DNA of 64,000 nt from Mycolicibacter sinensis (GTDB lineage Bacteria > Actinomycetota > Actinomycetes > Mycobacteriales > Mycobacteriaceae), in assembly GCF_001667945.1 (NCBI RefSeq), contig NZ_LZJK01000091.1, positions 1 through 64,000 of the forward strand, in the 5' to 3' direction. A program made the translations under genes and the position numbers. Under the pieces are notes generated by a model. That model was given only the letters and a program-made list of their open reading frames with translations. It made no database searches and was not told the DNA's origin. This document shows, piece after piece, positions 55,570-64,000 of this stretch. How positions within the stretch are numbered: the stretch's first letter is position 1; each line of letters starts with the position of its first letter.

Positions 55570-56556
55570 ATGAGTTCTCAACGGCCCGGTCGGCGGGGCA
55601 GTCGCGCCGACAGGTTTCCGGCGGCGTTGCCGCCCGGCCGCACCGTGGCGGTCCGGGCAGCAGATGGAACCCGCCTGCACGCCGAGGTCTTCGGCCCGCC
55701 CGACGGTTACCCGATCGTGCTGGCACACGGCATCACCTGCGCCATCCGGGTCTGGGGCCATCAGATCGCCGACCTGACCCGCGACTACCGGGTGATCGCC
55801 TACGACCACCGCGGTCACGGGCGCAGCGAGGTGCCCCCGCGCGGCGGGTACAGTCTGACCCACCTGGCTTCCGACCTCGACTCGGTGCTCGAAGCCACCC
55901 TGGAACCGGGGGAGCGCGCCGTGATCGCCGGACACTCGATGGGCGGCATCGCGATCAGCGCCTGGTCGGATCGGTACCGGCACCGGGTCGAGCAGCGGGC
56001 TGACGCGGTTGCGCTGATCAACACCACCACCGGTGACCTGCTTGCGCACGTCGACCTGTTCCAGGTGCCGCCGCCGCTGCACCAGGCGCGGGTGCAGGCG
56101 GCGCGCCGGATTCTGCTGACGTTCGGCACGGTTCCGATCGTCGGGCCGGCGAACGTGGCGGTACGACGGTTCGTGCACATGCTCGCGGTCGGCGGTGAGG
56201 CCGATTCCTCGGTGGCACCGTTGATCTGCGATCTGTTCGCCAAGACCCCGCCGGCCAGTCGCGGTCACTGGGTGCGCGTGCTTGTCGATTCGCTCGGCCC
56301 GTCGCACATCAGCCTCGACGGCTTGACGGTACCGACCCTGGTCATCGGCAGCACCCGCGACCGGCTGCTGCCGATCGTCGCCTCGCGCCGGATCGCCAAG
56401 GCCGCACCCAATCTCGTGAGGTTCGTCGAAATGAGTGGAGGACACTGCTCGATCCTTGAGCACCCCGGCGCGGTGAACCGGGAGCTGCGCGACCTCGTGG
56501 AACTGGCCACCGGATCCGCCGACGGCCTGACGGCCGCTCGCGAAATCATCTCGTAG
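55570..56556 (+). CDS. Alpha/beta hydrolase
   Basis: A 328-residue hydrolase. Basic N-terminal tail, oxyanion region AHGITCAIRVWG, YDHRGHGRS, nucleophile AGHSMGGIAI, and histidine in GGHCSILEHP. The acid is likely in GSTRDRLLP. Ester or haloalkane substrates are possible. The ATG at 55570 follows GATGGGGTGG. The F420-type gene starts 4 bases after it, so they form an operon. Confidence 0.82.
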   Translation: MSSQRPGRRGSRADRFPAALPPGRTVAVRAADGTRLHAEVFGPPDGYPIVLAHGITCAIRVWGHQIADLTRDYRVIAYDHRGHGRSEVPPRGGYSLTHLASDLDSVLEATLEPGERAVIAGHSMGGIAISAWSDRYRHRVEQRADAVALINTTTGDLLAHVDLFQVPPPLHQARVQAARRILLTFGTVPIVGPANVAVRRFVHMLAVGGEADSSVAPLICDLFAKTPPASRGHWVRVLVDSLGPSHISLDGLTVPTLVIGSTRDRLLPIVASRRIAKAAPNLVRFVEMSGGHCSILEHPGAVNRELRDLVELATGSADGLTAAREIIS

Positions 56557-56560
56557 CGCC

Positions 56561-57559
56561 GTGAAAGTCCTCACCGCGCTGAGCGGGTTGACCGGTGTCG
56601 CCGACCAGGCGCGCGAACTGCGCGACTCCGGCGTGCACGGAGTGTTCACCTTCGAGGGCCCGCACGACGTGTTTGCGCCGCTGACGCTGGCGGCCGGCGT
56701 CGGCGGGCTGGATCTGATGACCAACGTCGCGATCGCGTTCCCGCGCAACCCGATTCATCTGGCACACCAGGCTAACGACCATCAGCTGCTCAGCGGCGGA
56801 CGGTTCGTCCTGGGGTTGGGCACCCAGATCCGCACCCAGATCGAGAAGCGATTCGGCGCCGCCTTCGACCACCCGGTGCACCGGATGGTCGAACTGATCG
56901 CGGCACTGCGGGCCATCTTCGAGGCCTGGAACACCGGTGCACGGCTGGACTTTCGCGGCGACTACTACCAGCACACCCTGATGACGCCGACCTTCAGCCC
57001 CGGACCGAACCCGCACGGCGCCCCGCCGATCTACCTCGGCGCATTGGGGCCCCGGCTGACCCGCGCGGCGGCCGAGCACGCCGACGGGCTGCTGGTGATG
57101 CCGTTCTCCACCAAGCGATTCCTGCATGAGAGCACCATGTCCGCGGTGCGTGCGGGGCTTGCTCAAGCCGGACGTCGCGCCGAGGATTTCCGCGTCGTGC
57201 CGGAGATCATCGTGGCCACCGGCGCCACGGATGCCGAGCGGGAGGCCGCCGAAGCCGCCGCCCGGATGTTGCTTGGTTTCTATGCGTCGACTCCGGCGTA
57301 TGCGCCGGTGCTGGCCGCGCACGGCTGGCAGGACCTGCAGCCCGAGCTCAACGCGCTGTCCAAGCAGGGCCAATGGGCGCAGATGGGCGCCCGGATCACC
57401 GACGAGATCCTGCACACCATCGCCGCGTGCGGTACTCCGGCGCAGGTGGCCGCGCGCATCCGCGACCGGGTCGACGGAATAGCCGACACGGTCTGCGTTT
57501 ACCAGGCCGCGCCGATCGCCCCGGCGGTCGTCGGGGCGATCGTCAGCGAATTGGGTTAG
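56561..57559 (+). CDS. F420-dependent LLM-class oxidoreductase (TIGR03617 type)
   Basis: A 332-residue luciferase-like TIM-barrel. Typical blocks are FEGPHDVFAPLTLAAGV, NVAIAFPRNPIHLAHQANDHQLLSGGRF and GLGTQIRTQIEKRFG. Mycobacterial members use F420H2. The GTG at 56561 lies 4 bases after the hydrolase stop. It converges on the Rv3169-like gene with a 2-base gap. Confidence 0.85.
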   Translation: MKVLTALSGLTGVADQARELRDSGVHGVFTFEGPHDVFAPLTLAAGVGGLDLMTNVAIAFPRNPIHLAHQANDHQLLSGGRFVLGLGTQIRTQIEKRFGAAFDHPVHRMVELIAALRAIFEAWNTGARLDFRGDYYQHTLMTPTFSPGPNPHGAPPIYLGALGPRLTRAAAEHADGLLVMPFSTKRFLHESTMSAVRAGLAQAGRRAEDFRVVPEIIVATGATDAEREAAEAAARMLLGFYASTPAYAPVLAAHGWQDLQPELNALSKQGQWAQMGARITDEILHTIAACGTPAQVAARIRDRVDGIADTVCVYQAAPIAPAVVGAIVSELG

Positions 57560-57561
57560 CG

Positions 57562-58676
57562 CTAGGGCGCCATGGTGACCCAGTCGGGGAACCCCGTCGG
57601 GTCATGGCGGCCCAGCACACCGTGCTCATAGAGGCCCCAGCCCTCCACCGGGGCGGCGTCACCGTCGCGGCACACCGCGCGCCCCACGTGGTCGATCATC
57701 CCGAAGCTGGTCCGCGCGATGATGCCCGGATCGGTCATGTCGTAGGTCAGCCGCTGGGTGAACTTCTCGCCCTTCCACTCCCCATGCAGCCAGTCGGTGT
57801 CGCCGCCGTACCCGCCGCCGACGTGAATCGGTACGGGCAGTTTGGATTCCACTTCGAACACCACCGGGGTGCCATCGGGTCGGGTCGCTTCGATGGTGGT
57901 GCCGGTGGCGATGCGGGTGCCGGGCCGGTACCGAGTCGAGACCCGTGGCCAGCCCAGCTGCTCCACCCGGCCGTCGCGCCAGATCCGGGTGCAGTCGTTG
58001 AGTGAGCGGAAGCCGTCGGGTTCCTCCTGGATGATCATCACCACGGCGAACTCCTCGAACGCCATCGGCACATACAGCCACCACATGCCGTCGAACGGCG
58101 GGTCGGCGGGCCGGCCGGCCGGTTCGCGTTCGCCGACCGGGCGGATACCCCAGGACCGGTCACGCGATCCGATCCAGACCGACGGGTCGACGGCGATCTC
58201 CTCGCCGTCGATGACGATCTTGCCGCTCCACGAGCCCAGCTGGGCGAAGCGCTGGGCGTCCAGCGTGACCCGGTTGCCGGACCGCAGGATGTGCGGCTGT
58301 TCCTGCACCACGTCGAACAGGCCCTGCCAGCGCAGGTCGATCGCGATGCCCTCGGTCTCCTCGCACGTCACTCGCAGGGAACGCAGCGGGTCGGTGACCT
58401 CGATGCGGTAGCCGCCCACCTGCTGGTTGAGCCGGTCTTGGTCGATGGCGTCCGAGAAGTGCAGCGCGGTCTGGGTGTCACCGCGGCGCACCAGCACGAA
58501 GGCGTCTTTCACGCCCAGGTTGGGGTAGTAGCCGCAACCGGTGATCAAAAAGATCTCTCCGGTGCGGTCATGGGCATTCAGGTAGCACCGGTCGTAGAAG
58601 TTGCGGTCCGAGGAACCCGGCCAGGCGATCGGTTGCGGCAGTTGGTGTACCGGGTATTCGTCGAGTGGTCCCAACA

Positions 58677-58677
<1 letters not shown>
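57562..58677 (-). CDS. DUF7065/DUF7064-type protein (Rv3169-like)
   Basis: A 371-residue protein. It matches the Rv3169 group, which lies beside Rv3168 and Rv3167c in M. tuberculosis. Visible features are a tryptophan-rich beta-sheet-like body (PFDGMWWLYVPMAFEEFAVVMII; WGIRPVGEREPAGRPAD). The family has no defined activity. The ATG at 58677 overlaps the preceding phosphotransferase stop by 1 base (TGATG), so the two are co-translated. Confidence 0.8.
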
Positions 58678-61160
<2,483 letters not shown>

Positions 61161-61164
<4 letters not shown>

Positions 61165-62159
61165 CCCATGCCAGCCCCGGCCTACGGATCGGCGTATTCG
61201 GTGCGGCGCGGATCACCCCGGTGTCACTGCTCAAACCGGCCGCCGCCAACCCGGAAGTGGTGGTCAGCGCGGTTGCCGCCCGCGACGGCGGGCGCGCCCG
61301 GGCGTTTGTGCGCCGGCACGGCATCGGCCGGGTGCACGACAGCTACGACGAGCTGATCGCCGATCCGGACATCGACGCGGTCTACAACCCGCTGCCCAAC
61401 AACCTGCACGGCCGGTGGACGCGCGCGGCGCTGGCCGCCGGCAAACACGTGCTCTGCGAGAAGCCGTTCACCGCCAACGCCGACGAAGCCCGCCAGATCA
61501 CCGAGGTGGCCGCCAAGTCCGACCGGGTGGTGATGGAGGCCTTCCACTACCGGTATCACCCGATGACGCGGCGTATCGAAGAGATCATCACCTCGGGGGA
61601 ACTGGGCACGCTGCGGCGGGTGGAGGCCGCGCTGAGCTTCCCGTTGCCCCGGTTCTCCGACATCCGCTACGACTACTCGCTCGCCGGTGGAGCATTGATG
61701 GATGCCGGCTGTTACGCGGTGCACATGGCCCGCACATTCGGCGGTGCGACACCGGAAGTCGTGTCCGCACAAGCGAAACTGCGTGACCCGCAGATCGACC
61801 GGGCCATGACGGCGCAGTTGCGGTTCCCGGCCGGACACACCGGCGCGATCCGCTGCTCCTTGTGGTCGACGAACCTGCTGCAGGTCAGCGCCCGCGTGAT
61901 CGGCGACCGTGGCGAACTGCGGGCGCTCAACCCGCTGATGCCCCAGTACTTCCACCGGCTGCGGGTCCACTCCCAGCGAGGCAGGCGCATCGAGCGTTTC
62001 ACCCACCGGGCCTCCTACGCCTTCCAGCTCGACGCGTTCGCCGATGCCGTGCTGCGCGGCGCGCCGGTGCGGACCACGCCGCAGGACGCGATCGAGAACA
62101 TGACCGTCATCGACGCGATCTACACCGCTGCCGGTCTGCCGGTGCGCCAGCCGGGCTGA
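61161..62159 (+). CDS. Gfo/Idh/MocA-family oxidoreductase
   Basis: A 332-residue NAD(P)-dependent dehydrogenase. The Rossmann start is IGVFGAARITPVSLL, the catalytic EKP motif is CEKPFTANADEA at about residues 100-110, and FHYRYHPM follows. Sugar or alcohol substrates are typical. The ATG at 61161 overlaps the PIG-L stop (ATGA), so the pair is co-translated. Together they suggest modification of a sugar-containing compound. Confidence 0.87.
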
Positions 62160-62178
62160 GTGGCCAGGTCGAGCCGCC

Positions 62179-62661
62179 TCAGGCGGGGTGGCCCGGCTCG
62201 ATGTCGCCGACATCGGAGAACGCCAGCAGGTCGCCGGCGGGCTGGGACGCGTGTCCGGCGACGGGTTCCAACAGGTAACCCAAGTGGTCGCCGAGCTCGA
62301 TCCGATTCAGCGTCTTGCCGACGAACCATGCCGGCGCGTCGTCCAGGATGGGCATTCCCGCCGGACCGCGGTGCCAGCTACAGTGCTCGAACTTGTCGAT
62401 GTCGTCGCCGGTTTGGCCGCCGAAAAGCCGGGCCAGGTCAAGGTCACGGTGTGACAGCACATGCACGGCCAGGTGCCCGGAGCGGGCTGCCACCCCGAAG
62501 GTGTGATTGCGTTTGGACACCCCGACCAGGAACCGCGGTGGCTGCAGGCTGGTTTGGGTGGCAAACCCGACCAGACAACCCGAGGGGTGCCCGTTCGCCT
62601 CGGTGGTCACCACGAACATGGTGTAGTCCAGCATCGCGACCAGGCGCTGAAATTCGTCCAC
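62179..62661 (-). CDS. Flavin-reductase-like (FMN-binding split barrel) protein
   Basis: A roughly 160-residue protein. It has the flavin-reductase pattern YTMFVVTTEANGHPSGCLVGFATQTSLQPPRFLVGVSKRNHTF and HVLSHRDLDLARLFGG. It probably binds FMN and reduces flavin with NAD(P)H for a partner oxygenase. GTG at 62661 is chosen; TTG at 62685 or ATG at 62634 cannot be excluded. It lies downstream of nuoN on the same strand. Confidence 0.78.
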   Translation of the reverse strand: MDEFQRLVAMLDYTMFVVTTEANGHPSGCLVGFATQTSLQPPRFLVGVSKRNHTFGVAARSGHLAVHVLSHRDLDLARLFGGQTGDDIDKFEHCSWHRGPAGMPILDDAPAWFVGKTLNRIELGDHLGYLLEPVAGHASQPAGDLLAFSDVGDIEPGHPA

Positions 62662-62700
62662 CTGTCCATGATGGACCTGCCGCAACCGGCACGCCCGCGG

Positions 62701-64000
62701 TCAGAGTGCGAACGCGGTTGCGGCGTCCACCAGATCGAGCAGCGGCTGCGGGAACACGCCCAGTCCGATGGTGACCGCGGCGCACAGTGCGATCGCCGCC
62801 TTGCTCCAGACGCTGGGTAACACCAGCTGTGGCGGGTCGGCGGGGGAGTCGGTGAAGAACATCAGCACGATCACCCGGACGTAGAAGTAGGCGGCGACCC
62901 CGCTGGCGATCACGCCGACTACCACCAACGGGACGGCGCCGCCTTCGGCGGCCGCGGAGAACACCGCGAACTTGCTGACGAAACCACTGGTCAACGGGAT
63001 ACCGGCGAACGCCAACAGGAACATCGAAAACAACAGGCCCACAACGGGATAGCGCTGCCCCAGGCCCGCCCACCGGGACATATCGAGTTCTTCTTCGCCG
63101 CCGGAGCCGCGGATCAGGTTCACCACCGCGAAGGCGCCGACGGTGGAGAAACTGTAGGCGGCCAGGTAGAACAGCGTCGATGAGACGCCCGCCGGGATCG
63201 CCGCCAGCACGCCGGTCAGCACGAAGCCCGCATGGGCGATCGAGGAGTAGGCCAGCATCCGCTTGATGTCGGACTGGGTGATCGCTGCGATGGTCGCCAC
63301 CACCATGGTCAGCACCGCGACCAGCCACATCAGGGGGCGCCACTGGTCGTGCAGGGCCGGTAACGCGACATAGATGATGCGCAGCATGGCCCCGAACGCG
63401 GCGACCTTGGTGGCGGCCGCCATGAAACCGGTGATCGGTGTCGGGGCGCCGACATAGACGTCGGGAATCCAGGAATGAAACGGCACGGCACCGACTTTGA
63501 AGAACAGCCCCACCAACAGCAGCGCGGCACCGATCAGCGCCAGCGAGTCACCGCTGTGGGCGAACAACTGATCGCCGATCTCGGGCAGCGCCAGGGTGGC
63601 CGTCGCGCCATAGATCAGCGCGGCGCCGAACAGGAACAGCGCTGAGGAGAATGCGCCCAGCAGAAAGTATTTCAGCGCCGCTTCCTGCGACAGCAGGCGA
63701 CGGTAGCGGGCCAGGCCGCACAGCAGATACAGCGGCAGCGACAGTACTTCCAAGGCCACGAACATGGTGACCAGGTCGTTGGCGGCAGGGAACACCATCA
63801 TGCCGCCGATCGCCAGCACGGTCAGCGGGAACACCTCGGTCTGGGTCACCCCGCTGCGCGCGGCCTCGACTTCGGTGACGCTGCCCGGGACCGCGGAGGC
63901 TTGCGGTGTGAACGAATCCAAGCCCCGCGGCGCGGCGGCCACCGCGGTCGCGGCGCCCGGGCCCTCGGCGGCGCCGACGTTGCGTTCGGCGATGAACACG
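62701..64000 (-). CDS. nuoN: NADH-quinone oxidoreductase subunit N, C-terminal part
   Basis: A partial membrane subunit of respiratory complex I. At least 11 hydrophobic segments are seen, with the conserved proton-channel lysine regions in GLFFKVGAVPFHSWIPDVYVGAP and ITQSDIKRMLAYSSIAHAG. The open frame runs off the window edge at 64000; the N-terminus is missing. The Pro/Ala-rich stretch near the edge (PGAATAVAAAPRG) lies in a loop. The orthologue Rv3158 ends the nuo operon in M. tuberculosis. Confidence 0.92.
   Translation of the reverse strand, partial: VFIAERNVGAAEGPGAATAVAAAPRGLDSFTPQASAVPGSVTEVEAARSGVTQTEVFPLTVLAIGGMMVFPAANDLVTMFVALEVLSLPLYLLCGLARYRRLLSQEAALKYFLLGAFSSALFLFGAALIYGATATLALPEIGDQLFAHSGDSLALIGAALLLVGLFFKVGAVPFHSWIPDVYVGAPTPITGFMAAATKVAAFGAMLRIIYVALPALHDQWRPLMWLVAVLTMVVATIAAITQSDIKRMLAYSSIAHAGFVLTGVLAAIPAGVSSTLFYLAAYSFSTVGAFAVVNLIRGSGGEEELDMSRWAGLGQRYPVVGLLFSMFLLAFAGIPLTSGFVSKFAVFSAAAEGGAVPLVVVGVIASGVAAYFYVRVIVLMFFTDSPADPPQLVLPSVWSKAAIALCAAVTIGLGVFPQPLLDLVDAATAFAL

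Overview
The window is high-GC actinobacterial DNA and almost certainly from a Mycobacterium that is not M. tuberculosis. It carries a whiB7 gene with its attenuator leader, mycoredoxin-1, the AdnA/AdnB resection machine, UvrD2 with its tetracysteine motif, MoeB1/MoeZ, a DUF3107 protein, UPF0182 and an mce operon. Recalled gene order, not a search, matches the M. tuberculosis chromosome from about Rv3215 (entC) at the left to Rv3158 (nuoN) at the right. I see no CRISPR array, rRNA, prophage or intact insertion sequence. Gene names given as Rv numbers are orthologue assignments from memory.

Layout. 1-913: a broken entC whose first 234 bases form a perfect 77-base inverted repeat reaching the window edge, probably a contig-end artefact. 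915-11.8 kb: gpm2, an orphan ParA, a beta-propeller-like protein, RhlE helicase, a ferritin-like protein, DUF3107, a TetR regulator, a DUF3152 metallopeptidase, MoeB1, a TIGR02569 protein, an alkyltransferase-like protein and LipV. 11.9-22.7 kb: a DNA-repair and redox block (adnA, adnB, potassium channel, nudC, mycoredoxin, uvrD2). 22.75-25.6 kb: the whiB7 leader (promoter, uORF, terminator), whiB7, an ABC1/UbiB-like protein and an orphan TOMM-cyclodehydratase-like protein. 25.6-27.1 kb: a TetR/acyltransferase pair around a palindromic operator, apparently inserted. 27.1-32.6 kb: DUF2342 protein, Lon-like PDZ protease and the UPF0182 membrane protein.

32.65-46.8 kb is the most distinctive region. 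It is one leftward run of 16 tightly packed genes: a small membrane protein, yrbEA, yrbEB, mceA to mceF, two Mce-associated proteins, an MPT64/RsiV-like secreted protein, another one-helix protein, two different MpaB-type (DUF2236) oxygenase-like proteins and a tandem double-TetR regulator resembling Mce3R. This looks like an uptake-plus-oxidation unit for a hydrophobic substrate that also encodes its own repressor. It ends next to an initiator tRNA (47.2 kb) and a strong hairpin.

47.3-57.5 kb is accessory: an APC transporter, an IS110-family remnant, cspA, a short-chain fatty-acid transporter, a lipase/MerR divergent pair with a clear operator, a steroid 5-alpha-reductase-like protein, an NTF2-like protein, a quinone reductase, an alpha/beta hydrolase and an F420-dependent oxidoreductase. 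57.6-64 kb returns to the conserved backbone (Rv3169, Rv3168 and Rv3167c equivalents), followed by a PIG-L deacetylase and Gfo/Idh/MocA pair, a flavin-reductase-like protein and the C-terminal part of nuoN.
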